DNA of 26,313 nt from a virus, in IMG/VR virus record IMGVR_UViG_3300001097_000028, positions 1 to 26,313 of that record; one strand, given 5' to 3'. The notes under the pieces are model-generated. The model searched no databases. It was not told where the DNA came from and saw only the letters and a list, made by a program, of their open reading frames with translations. Each line of letters starts with the position of its first letter. The stretch's first letter is position 1. The translations under genes and the position numbers were made by a program. Of the stretch, positions 5,979 to 13,390 are shown piece after piece.

Positions 5979-7463
5979 ATGGCAGACACCAGCACAATTG
6001 CAATCGGCATCGTTCAAATGGTGGACAACGGGGACGGCGGGTTCAAAATCCCGGATAACCCCCGGTTCCAGAACATTTGCCACACCGGCCCGACGCTCAC
6101 CCCGAACCGGCAGACGCAGCAAAGCGAGAAGATCTGCGGCACGTCCACCAATTCACGCGGGCGGAGCAATCCGACGCAGCTTGGCCAGCGGCCCGGCGGC
6201 GGATGGAACTTTGAACTGGAATTTAATCAGTTTGCCGCCCAGACCGCCGAGGGGGTCATGGCGAACACTTGGCGCAAGCGTCAGAACTTCCGCACCAATC
6301 GGGGCGGCGTGGATAACGTCACCGGCGTCTCAACCGGTGTTGTGGCCGTGACAAGCGGCACGGCGTTCGCGGCCGAGGACCTGGTGCGAACGCTGGGATT
6401 TGACAACGACGCCAACAACGGCGTGTTTCTCGCTACGGCGGGAGACGCGGCCGGGGTAACCCTGCCGGGTCTGATCGACGAGTCGTCGCCCCCGGTATCC
6501 GCTGCGGTCCACGTGGCGGGCAAGGCTATCGCCAAGTTATCACTGACCGACACGGCGGCATCGGGCGGCACGCCCGCAACGCTGGAGGCTACCGGCTTGA
6601 CCTGGAGTAACTATCTCGGCGAGGGCGACTGGTTCAAGCTCGGCGGGGTCGGCTGGTGCCGCGTTCAGTCCGTGAGCGGCATCACGGCATCGCTGGATAT
6701 CGTGCCCGCTGGGTTTGCCGGCGGCACGTTCCTTGATAATTACACCGGGTACATTTGGTTCGGTGATACGATCCGTGACGGACGCCGAAAGGTGCCTTAC
6801 GCCGTTGAGATTCGCGCGATTCAGGACGACGGCACGATCTGGTACGCCTACTGGGAAGGCTTGTATTTCAATACGTCGCAGTGGAGCGGGCAGAATACTC
6901 AGAACGCACAGATCTTCACCGGTTCGTTTGACTTCATCGGCATCGAGAAACCGGGCAACGCCACGGTGACCCGGCTTACCGGCGCGGTCACGGTTCCTGC
7001 GATCCCGAGCAAGAGCTTTCAGACCGGCCAGAACGTCGATCTTCTTTTGGAGGATGGGGTTCGTTTCAACGCCGCCGACGCGGTGACGAGTATGCAGACC
7101 ACCCTTAGCCATCAGGCCGAGCCGAAGGGCGGGTTTGAGTACGACGCGGGGATCGGGCTTCGCTACGGCGACTTCGACCCGTCGGGCAACATCGAAACTT
7201 ATCTTGACGCGCCCGAGCGGTACAACCTGCTGATCGAATCTGATCCACTGGCGATCACTTACGCGCTGCGGTCGGAGGATGCCTACGGGATGCTGATCGA
7301 CCTGCCCAACGCGGAATACACCGGCGGGCAGCCGAACGCTCAGGGGCGAAATAGCTCGGCTTCGTTGTCCCTGCCGTTTAGCGGTTATATTGATGAGTCG
7401 AACGGGTACACTGCCCAGCTTCAACTTCACTACGCGGTCGATGCGACCGTGCAAACCGCCTAA
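5979..7463 (+). CDS. major tail tube protein (large, 494 aa)
   Basis: The gene lies between tail terminator and tail assembly chaperone, the standard place for the tube. Residues about 30-95 (SEKICGTSTNSRGRSNPTQLG, then a G-G-W-NFELEFNQF strand and an AEGVMANTW helix) match tail tube proteins of the phage_tube_2 style, and the C-terminal half (DVLLEDGV-like, YGDFDPSGNIETYL, SDPLAITYAL, SLSLPFSGYI) repeats the beta-sandwich pattern. At 494 aa it is longer than common tube proteins (about 150-350 aa). The extra length seems to be in the middle, about residues 105-240, probably an inserted beta domain facing outward. ATG 5979 follows the short element CTAAAGCGAGAA that recurs before the next gene. 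Confidence 0.7.
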   Translation: MADTSTIAIGIVQMVDNGDGGFKIPDNPRFQNICHTGPTLTPNRQTQQSEKICGTSTNSRGRSNPTQLGQRPGGGWNFELEFNQFAAQTAEGVMANTWRKRQNFRTNRGGVDNVTGVSTGVVAVTSGTAFAAEDLVRTLGFDNDANNGVFLATAGDAAGVTLPGLIDESSPPVSAAVHVAGKAIAKLSLTDTAASGGTPATLEATGLTWSNYLGEGDWFKLGGVGWCRVQSVSGITASLDIVPAGFAGGTFLDNYTGYIWFGDTIRDGRRKVPYAVEIRAIQDDGTIWYAYWEGLYFNTSQWSGQNTQNAQIFTGSFDFIGIEKPGNATVTRLTGAVTVPAIPSKSFQTGQNVDLLLEDGVRFNAADAVTSMQTTLSHQAEPKGGFEYDAGIGLRYGDFDPSGNIETYLDAPERYNLLIESDPLAITYALRSEDAYGMLIDLPNAEYTGGQPNAQGRNSSASLSLPFSGYIDESNGYTAQLQLHYAVDATVQTA

Positions 7464-7471
7464 AGCGAGAA
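7460..7471 (+). repeat. 12-bp element CTAAAGCGAGAA, copy 2 (chaperone gene start)
   Basis: Second copy of the element at 5961-5972. It contains the TAA stop of the tail tube gene and lies 3 nt before the chaperone ATG at 7475. Copies at both ends of the tube gene suggest a shared translation-start element or a past recombination joint. Confidence 0.5.
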
Positions 7472-7474
7472 ACC

Positions 7475-7864
7475 ATGAATAGCCTTGAACAAGCCTTTAC
7501 CGCGCCGAATACGATTACCGAAACGATCCGGGGGGTGAAGCTCACCGTCGCCCCGGCCGATCATTACATGAACCGGGACTACGGCCGGGTGATGATCGAA
7601 GCGGCCGATTTGGTTGCTTCGATGAAAAAGGCGAAGGAATCCGACGCAGCGATTGACCAGCGCGTAGACGTGAAGGTGACGGCCGAGGCGCTGCTTGTCG
7701 ATTGGGACGCGACGGACTCAAAGGGTAAGCCGATCCCCTGCACTCCCGCGTACAAAGTCGCCATGCTGGAAAAGATGCCGGGATTGCTTTCGACGGTACG
7801 CCGTTTAGCCAAGCCGGACAATTTCTTTTCCTACGAGCATGAAGAAGACGCCGCAAAAAACTGA
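7475..7864 (+). CDS. tail assembly chaperone, short form (gpG-like)
   Basis: A 129-aa protein directly downstream of the tail tube. It opens with a small beta domain (TITETIRGVKLTVAPADHYMNRDYGRVMIEAADL) and continues helical (DVKVTAEALLVDW, YKVAMLEKMPGLLSTVRRL). It stops at TGA 7862-7864 just after an A AAA AAC heptamer, the classic -1 frameshift site. In lambda and many long-tailed phages, G and its -1 fusion GT are chaperones that coat the tape measure until the tube assembles; neither is in the virion. Position, size and slippery stop together make the assignment solid although sequence conservation in this family is low. Confidence 0.8.
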   Translation: MNSLEQAFTAPNTITETIRGVKLTVAPADHYMNRDYGRVMIEAADLVASMKKAKESDAAIDQRVDVKVTAEALLVDWDATDSKGKPIPCTPAYKVAMLEKMPGLLSTVRRLAKPDNFFSYEHEEDAAKN

Positions 7865-8304
7865 TCGACGTTCTGCGGTGGTGGAATCAGCACCCCGACC
7901 CGGAGAACGCCGAAACGCTTGAGAAGAAATACGACCTTGCCGGTGAAGACAAGCCCCACTGGATGAAAAATCGTCCGCTGCTGAAACGATGCTACGAACT
8001 CTATCACCGATGCTTTTCCGAATGCACCACCTGCCGCCAGATCGGGATGGGCGTCGGGCCGATACCGTGGGATGCGGTGATGCGGTGGTGCGAGGTGATG
8101 GATATGGACCGATCCAACTCGGCCCACGTGTGGCGGGTCGTTAGTGCCGTTGACGGGGAGTATTTGCGGATGAACCGAGACGAACCCGACAAGGACAAAG
8201 ACAATGGCGGTTCACAGCTCAGCGAGTGGTTTGGCGAACAAACTGCGTCTGGACGCCCGGACGATGGAAGCAAAGATGCTGGCCCAGACCGGCCGAGCGA
8301 TTGA
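7475..8304 (+). CDS. tail assembly chaperone, -1 frameshift fusion (gpGT-like)
   Basis: If the ribosome slips back one base at 7855-7861, reading continues from CTG 7861-7863 without a stop to 8304, giving about 276 aa (129 + 147). I checked the new frame: it reads LIDVLRWWNQHPDPENAE and then the segment around ATG 7963 (KNRPLLKRCYELYHRCFS). No good start codon with a ribosome site exists for a separate downstream gene; ATG 7963 lies inside the frame. The T part is Cys/Trp-rich and helical up to about residue 235, then an acidic disordered tail. In the family, the T part recruits tail tube subunits while G binds the tape measure. The last 101 nt overlap the next gene. Confidence 0.8.
7855..7861 (+). 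promoter_or_regulatory. -1 programmed frameshift slippery heptamer A AAA AAC
   Basis: The zero-frame codons are GCA AAA AAC TGA, so the heptamer A-AAA-AAC (X XXY YYZ) stands directly before the stop. A possible stimulator starts 7 nt later: CGTTCT 7869-7874 pairs with AGAACG 7904-7909, enclosing GGTG 7877-7880 / CACC 7891-7894. The heptamer and open -1 frame are direct observations; the stem-loop is my hand fold. Confidence 0.85.
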
Positions 8305-8692
8305 GGCGTCGGCCGAGACGGTGGCCAGCGGGACGCCGGTCGATACCGGCCGGGCACGGTACAACTATCTTCCGAGCAGTCTTGCCCCGGTGGATGTCGG
8401 GGCGGTTCGACCGGTCCCCGAATTTGCCCACGGGACCGCCGCCGAAAACTTAGCCTCCGGGAAGTTTGCCGAGCGAGCTTTAGTCCGCGCGGTGGTCCGC
8501 CGGGTGCGTGGCGTTCTGTCTCGCCGGACAAAAATCGACGGGACTTTTTACCTAACCAACAACGTGAAGTACGTCGCGGATCTGAACCGCGGCGGACGTT
8601 CGCCGCAGTCCGCGCGTGGCCGTTTTGTAGAGCGGGCCGGAGACGCAGCCCGCTACACGTTTCGCGGGAAGGGTGTGAATCTTGGCCGATGA
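8204..8692 (+). CDS. HK97 gp10-like minor tail/neck protein
   Basis: A 162-aa protein with the family hallmark TPVDTGRARYNYLP (about residues 44-58), an N-terminal helix before it and C-terminal NNVKYVADLNRGGRSPQSARGRFVERA, which matches the usual YA-LE-G-SxQAPxGM/FV ending of HK97_gp10/lambda-Z-like proteins. These sit at the head-tail interface. The start ATG 8204 has AAGGA at 8191-8195 (8-nt spacing), so the 101-nt overlap with the chaperone fusion is real. Its place after the chaperone instead of before the tail terminator is unusual. It ends across the TTG start of the tape measure gene. Confidence 0.7.
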   Translation: MAVHSSASGLANKLRLDARTMEAKMLAQTGRAIEASAETVASGTPVDTGRARYNYLPSSLAPVDVGAVRPVPEFAHGTAAENLASGKFAERALVRAVVRRVRGVLSRRTKIDGTFYLTNNVKYVADLNRGGRSPQSARGRFVERAGDAARYTFRGKGVNLGR

Positions 8693-11471
8693 AATTACCA
8701 GACTGATTTACACCACCAGCGGGGGCCGTGCGGCCATCGCGGTGCAAACCCAGCTAGCGGCGTCGGCGGCGAACGCGGCCCGTGAGATTGAGCGGCTGCA
8801 ACGTGTCCAGCGCCGGGGCTTTGCCACCGGTGCGGGCGGTTTGTCGGGCGTGGGAGCGGTGGGTATTCAGAACGAGGCGCGGCAATTCCGAGCGTACCGG
8901 GATCAGTTGGTTTTGATCGACCGTTCGCAGCGGAACATCACGAACAACCGGTTCGGCCAGTCGGTTAGAGACTCATCGAATCGGATGCGAGAGGGGACGC
9001 GGGCGGGCGGGCGATTCGCTACTTCCCTTTTCGCGGTAGACACGGCGGCGCATGCCGCGCGGGGCAACATCCGGGGGCTGGCTCAGGACGCACGCGGCTT
9101 ACGCGGCGCACGCGGCTTTGGCGGATTAGGCGCGGGCGCTGCGGCGGGGCTTGGCGCGGTGGCTGCGGTCGGTATTCTCACGGCGGTGGGCGGCGAAAAG
9201 ACCATCGGCGTTGAGCGGCGGGTGCGGCTATTCGTGGATTCGCAAAAAGAAGCGGTGAACGTTACCCGCGAACTGTTCGAGGTGACCAAGCGTAACCGGC
9301 AGGCATTGTCGTCGGTGCTGGAAACCTATCAGGGCGTGGCCCGCGGGGCCGAGCGGTACGCTCTATCCCAGCAGACGGTCCTACGGGTCACCGAGGCGGT
9401 CAGTGCGGCATCGCGGATCAGCGGCGGGCCGCCGGGGTCGGCGAGTGCATCCGTGGTGCAGCTTAGCCAGGCTCTTTCGTCGGGCGAGCTTCGCGGCCAG
9501 GAACTGCGGTCGGTGCTGGAACAGAACCCGCGTCTGGCGCAAGCGATCGCCGATGGGTTATCGCGGCTCAGCGATAAGTTTGACGACTTGGACACCGGCG
9601 ACCTGCTGAAGCTGGGTGAATCCGGCGAACTGCGAACCGGGGAGATTCTCGCGGCGCTGCGGCTGGAAACCCCGCGTTTGATTGAAGAAAACAAGTCACT
9701 CAACCTGACCATCGGCGAGGCGACGCGGGTACTGGGTACGTCGCTCTTGCAACTTGGCGGCGAGATCAACCGGGTAATCCCCGTGACCGAAAGCATCGCG
9801 GCGCTGTTGAAGGGCGGGGCCAACCTCGCGGGCGCGGGCGCGGGTCTGGTGGGGCAGATCAGGGCTTTCGACCGCTCGGCAGCAGGTTTTGTCCGCAGCA
9901 AATTTGAATCCGGCGTAGCGGGCGCGATGAATTTGAACGGCGGCGATGCTTCGATTGAAGATGCAAGACAACTGATTCAAGATATAGATAAGCCATTTAA
10001 GGATTTGCTTGACGCAATAAACAAGTGGAGCAATTCGCTACCCGGGGCGAATAACGTCACCAGCGACGTGCAGGCGCAGCTTAACCTATTCGGCAAGACG
10101 TTGAAAAATGAAGTGCTGCCGGCGTCGCGGGGCGAGATCAGCGCCGGGACGACGGCCAAAGAAGCCCGTAACCTTGAAGACGAGTTGCTGGTGGGCAAGT
10201 CGGCTGCGATTGATCTTCAGGATCAGGTCCAGAAAATCAATGACACGCTGGCGGATGTGCCGAGCGTGAGCTTTGCCGATGTGTTTGGCGGGGTTGATTT
10301 TGATACACAGGTCGCGCGGGTGGCCCACGAGATTGAATTGATCGAAGATCGGCTGACCACGATCAGCCAGATCAGGATTGACCGGGCGATTTCCGAGACG
10401 GTGACGCCTACGGTTGACAAGTTTTTAAGAGGGCAGAATCAAACTCAATTCCAGCTTGAATCCATCCGTAACGGCGATTCGGTCGAAACGGCGCAGCGTG
10501 AAGTTGCCTTGCTGAAAGAAAGAGCGACCCTTCAGGAAACGCTGAATAATCTGCGCAAAGAAGCGGCAGACGCCGGGATTCCCGAAGATCAGCTGGCCGA
10601 TCAGATCGAGACGATCAACATCGCGTTTAATCGTCGCATCGAGCTGGAGGACGAGCTAAAAGAAGCCATCGAGCAGCGTAAAGCGATTGATTCGTTTGAG
10701 GGTCGGCTTGATACGCTCGCCCAGAGCGCGGAGCTTGAATTGCAGCTTTTGGATCTTCGCAAAGAGGATCGGGACGTGCAGCGGACCATCATCCCGCTGC
10801 GGCAGGAAGCGGATCAGTTGGGGATCGAGAACGGGCAGAAGCGAGTCAACGCACTTGAAAAGGAGCTTGATCTGATCCGGCAACGGCAAGAAGTCGAAGC
10901 CGCCGCCGAGAAATTCGCCAACATCACCGGCGACTTCCTCGGCGACCTGGTGACCGACTTTGATAACGCGGGGGACGCGGCGCTCAAGCTGGCGAATCAA
11001 CTGGCCGATGTATTATTGCAATACGCTTTGATTGAGCCGTTCAAGCGGGCTTTGACTAGCTCGGGTTCGGACGAGAACAGCTTTATCGGTTCGATCATCA
11101 GCGCGTTCGCCACGTCCGGCACGGGCAGCACGGCGACCCCGGCCGCGACCGGCGGCGTGTTCCCGATGGCGTCGGGGGGGATGCTGGTCCGCCGGCCGAT
11201 GACGTTCCCGATGGCCTCAGGCGGTTCGGTTCGCGTGGGCGAGTCCGGCGAGGAGGGCGTGTTCCCGGTGCAGCGTGGCCGCGACGGTTCGCTTAGCATC
11301 CGGGGCGATTCCGGGGGCGGGGGAACGTCGCGGGTGGTGGTGCTGGATTCGTCCGAGATTGATCGCCGGATCGCTCAGGGTGAGTTTGATAAGTCGCTGG
11401 GCCGCAGAATCAACACCGTGGGCAGCCCGCTGAACGCATCGACGCGCCGGGCGGGGCAGCGTAGACGATGA
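8682..11471 (+). CDS. tape measure protein
   Basis: A 929-aa protein. The start must be TTG 8682, since an in-frame TGA at 8676-8678 blocks anything upstream and GAAGGGTG lies just before. Residues about 1-140 are Ala/Arg-rich and helical; about 145-170 is one Gly/Ala hydrophobic stretch. Residues about 205-295 (TYQGVARGAERYALSQQ, ASASVVQLSQALSSG, LRSVLEQNPRLAQAI) are the conserved tape-measure N-terminal domain. About 590-740 is a long Glu/Leu coiled coil. The C-terminal LLQYALIEPFKRAL and the Gly-rich FPMASGG repeats with VRVGESGEEGVFPV are typical of lambda gpH-like ends. By the usual 1.5 angstrom per residue rule the tail would be about 0.14 micrometre long (inference). The stop overlaps the next ATG (ATGA). 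Confidence 0.9.
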   Translation: MADEITRLIYTTSGGRAAIAVQTQLAASAANAAREIERLQRVQRRGFATGAGGLSGVGAVGIQNEARQFRAYRDQLVLIDRSQRNITNNRFGQSVRDSSNRMREGTRAGGRFATSLFAVDTAAHAARGNIRGLAQDARGLRGARGFGGLGAGAAAGLGAVAAVGILTAVGGEKTIGVERRVRLFVDSQKEAVNVTRELFEVTKRNRQALSSVLETYQGVARGAERYALSQQTVLRVTEAVSAASRISGGPPGSASASVVQLSQALSSGELRGQELRSVLEQNPRLAQAIADGLSRLSDKFDDLDTGDLLKLGESGELRTGEILAALRLETPRLIEENKSLNLTIGEATRVLGTSLLQLGGEINRVIPVTESIAALLKGGANLAGAGAGLVGQIRAFDRSAAGFVRSKFESGVAGAMNLNGGDASIEDARQLIQDIDKPFKDLLDAINKWSNSLPGANNVTSDVQAQLNLFGKTLKNEVLPASRGEISAGTTAKEARNLEDELLVGKSAAIDLQDQVQKINDTLADVPSVSFADVFGGVDFDTQVARVAHEIELIEDRLTTISQIRIDRAISETVTPTVDKFLRGQNQTQFQLESIRNGDSVETAQREVALLKERATLQETLNNLRKEAADAGIPEDQLADQIETINIAFNRRIELEDELKEAIEQRKAIDSFEGRLDTLAQSAELELQLLDLRKEDRDVQRTIIPLRQEADQLGIENGQKRVNALEKELDLIRQRQEVEAAAEKFANITGDFLGDLVTDFDNAGDAALKLANQLADVLLQYALIEPFKRALTSSGSDENSFIGSIISAFATSGTGSTATPAATGGVFPMASGGMLVRRPMTFPMASGGSVRVGESGEEGVFPVQRGRDGSLSIRGDSGGGGTSRVVVLDSSEIDRRIAQGEFDKSLGRRINTVGSPLNASTRRAGQRRR

Positions 11472-13390
11472 GCGTTTTAACCCCCTCCGATTTTGTATCC
11501 GGCGGCAAGGCGAATGAGCTTCGCTTGCCGGACGTTCTCTTTGCGCTGGCGGCGTCGGAGCGGCCGTCGGCAGAAGTGGACACGGTTTACGAAACTCAGG
11601 TGTCGTCGGGCTTCACCGGTGCGGAGACGCGGCGGGCCTTGCGAGATCGTCCGTTCCGCCGTCTGCGTCTCCGCGCCGAGGCGTTTGACGCGGTGGATAG
11701 CGGCTGGCTGCGGTCGCTGGTTTACAGCCAGTTGAATCAGCGTTTCGTCTGGCCGATCTTTGCGGACCAAAGCAAGGTGCAGGGCGATGTGCTGTCCGGG
11801 GCGACTTCGATCACTTGCGAGACGGATTATCGCCGCTTCTTTGTCAGTGGTCGCGTGGCCGTGTGGCAGCGGCCGATGCACCGTGGCGCGGCCCCGACGT
11901 TCGCGGCGGCGACGGTATCGGCCATCGGTAGCGGCGGGCTGACGTTCACCGCTCCGCTGGCCGTGGCGATTTCCGCGCCCGCCCTGGTTGCGCCGCTGGC
12001 CGAGTGCGAGGTCTTGACCGACGGGCCGCTGGGCTTTGACTTTCACGATCAGGCGACGGCGGACTTATCGCTGCTGGAGGTTGGCGGGGCGCAGGCGTTG
12101 CCCGGCCGGGCAGCGATTGGATCGGTGCCATCGGGCGCGACGATTTACGACGGCCTGCCGGTGATGGACGTGACGTGTCGGCGGGTGCGGCTGGGCACGA
12201 ACGGCTGGACGCGCCCGGGCAGCGTGTCGCGTCTGGGCTTATCGACATGGCCGGACATTCGCGGCTCGGCCCCGGCCGCCACGCTGGATATCGGCGTGGA
12301 GTTTACTTCCCGCCCGGCCGCGTGGGACTGGCTGACGTTCTGCGAATCACGCGGGGGTCGGGCGCATCCGTTCTGGCTATTGATGCCGGACTTCGAGCTT
12401 GACGCGGTGGCGATGACGGCCACGACGATCAGCCTGCGGGCCGCTGCGCCGGTGGCCGAATACGTCGGGCAAACCGTGGGCGTGCGGCTAGCGGACGGGA
12501 CGATCCACGGCCGCGTGGTGGCGTCGGCGTCGCGGGATGCGGGGGTGGATACCTTAACGCTGGCCTCGGCGTTGCCCGCTGCCTACTCGCCGGATGATGT
12601 ATTTATCGGCTATATGCGAAAAGTGAGGCTCGATACGGATGTGGTGGCCGAGTCGTGGCCGTCACTTGGTAGAATGGACGCTAGTTTATCTGTCATCGAA
12701 GTCCTAGAGGAAAAAGCCGTGATTGGAAAAATAGCACTTGCCGGAACTCTTGCGATTGGCGTTGCCTTTATCGCGATTCAATGCGGACAGGAAGCCGTTG
12801 ATCCGAGCCTTGACCCGCCGGACGTGTGGAAGATTACCGCGTGCGACGGGGGCGCGACGATCTATATCGCGCATAGCGTGCAGGACTTCAGCGCCTACGA
12901 AAATCAATCGGTGGATCTGGAGGCGGGCGATTACGGCGGGTGTCACCACATTACGCGAGCGCTAACGGGGACCGCCGCGACCTACACCGGGACACTGACG
13001 GTGCTGGGCGATCCGTTCGCGGGTTGCGGCGCGTGCCTGGCGGTGAATCCGGGTGACGGTCCGCCGGATACGGGGGATTCCCCCGCCCCGTGCGAGTGCC
13101 CGTCGGGGTTGGCGAGTAGTTATCGAGTGCAAGCAGACATCTATTCGGGGGGCGTTTTTCAGTACAGCGTGGACGAAACGGCATCCGGGACAGGCTGCTC
13201 ATGGAGTGGACCGGCGTCACTTCTGAGCCTCGACACGATCGGAGCTCCCAATTGCCATTGGAGTGTTGACCCAGACTCCGGACTCACCATGCCCAGCATA
13301 AAAGCGACGGGCAATACGCCAGTAGGTTCGTATCCGAACTCCTCAAATGAATTGGGCGATGAGGCCAGAAACATCGTCGTCTCGCCATGA
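11468..13390 (+). CDS. distal tail protein (DUF2460-like) with extra Cys-rich C-terminal part
   Basis: A 640-aa protein. Residues 1-417 look like the distal tail protein of the GTA-type tip module: an N-terminal SSGFTGAETRRALRDRPFRR segment (family sG-E-R motif), repeated beta modules, and a second block with FTSRPAAWDWLTFCESRGGR and HPFWLLMP; the module ends near LSVIEVLEEK. Residues 418-640 are different: a 20-residue hydrophobic stretch ending in Cys439, then Cys-rich pieces (GGCHH, CGAC, CECP, GCSW, NCHW). GTG 12719, which begins this part, has AGAGG at 12706-12710. So the gene may be a fusion, or may also make a 223-aa membrane or lipoprotein-like product. It starts by ATGA overlap with the tape measure gene and overlaps the hub gene likewise. 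Confidence 0.65.
   Translation: MSVLTPSDFVSGGKANELRLPDVLFALAASERPSAEVDTVYETQVSSGFTGAETRRALRDRPFRRLRLRAEAFDAVDSGWLRSLVYSQLNQRFVWPIFADQSKVQGDVLSGATSITCETDYRRFFVSGRVAVWQRPMHRGAAPTFAAATVSAIGSGGLTFTAPLAVAISAPALVAPLAECEVLTDGPLGFDFHDQATADLSLLEVGGAQALPGRAAIGSVPSGATIYDGLPVMDVTCRRVRLGTNGWTRPGSVSRLGLSTWPDIRGSAPAATLDIGVEFTSRPAAWDWLTFCESRGGRAHPFWLLMPDFELDAVAMTATTISLRAAAPVAEYVGQTVGVRLADGTIHGRVVASASRDAGVDTLTLASALPAAYSPDDVFIGYMRKVRLDTDVVAESWPSLGRMDASLSVIEVLEEKAVIGKIALAGTLAIGVAFIAIQCGQEAVDPSLDPPDVWKITACDGGATIYIAHSVQDFSAYENQSVDLEAGDYGGCHHITRALTGTAATYTGTLTVLGDPFAGCGACLAVNPGDGPPDTGDSPAPCECPSGLASSYRVQADIYSGGVFQYSVDETASGTGCSWSGPASLLSLDTIGAPNCHWSVDPDSGLTMPSIKATGNTPVGSYPNSSNELGDEARNIVVSP
12719..13390 (+). CDS. possible internal start: 223-aa membrane-anchored Cys-rich protein
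   Basis: In-frame GTG 12719 follows AGAGG (12706-12710) with 8-nt spacing. The product starts M-I-G-K and then 17 hydrophobic residues ending AIQC, like a signal peptide or anchor. The lipobox is poor (Gln at -1), so lipidation is doubtful. The rest has about ten cysteines in short pairs and a beta-rich unit, AHSVQDFSAYENQSVDLEAG. The local DNA around 12600-12790 is less G+C-rich than the flanks. Whether it is made separately or only as part of the 640-aa protein is not decidable here. Confidence 0.35.
   Translation: MIGKIALAGTLAIGVAFIAIQCGQEAVDPSLDPPDVWKITACDGGATIYIAHSVQDFSAYENQSVDLEAGDYGGCHHITRALTGTAATYTGTLTVLGDPFAGCGACLAVNPGDGPPDTGDSPAPCECPSGLASSYRVQADIYSGGVFQYSVDETASGTGCSWSGPASLLSLDTIGAPNCHWSVDPDSGLTMPSIKATGNTPVGSYPNSSNELGDEARNIVVSP

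Noticed and set aside
6540-7454. 304-aa minus-strand ORF
   Set aside because: Antisense to the tail tube gene, Arg/Val-rich shadow composition, no ribosome site and no operon partner on that strand.
7963-8304. Separate gene starting at ATG 7963
   Set aside because: The frame is open back to the slippery site, there is no ribosome site at 7963, and the -1 fusion explains it.
8004-8747. 247-aa minus-strand ORF
   Set aside because: Spans the chaperone fusion, gp10-like and tape measure starts in antisense; Arg/Ser/Pro-rich shadow.
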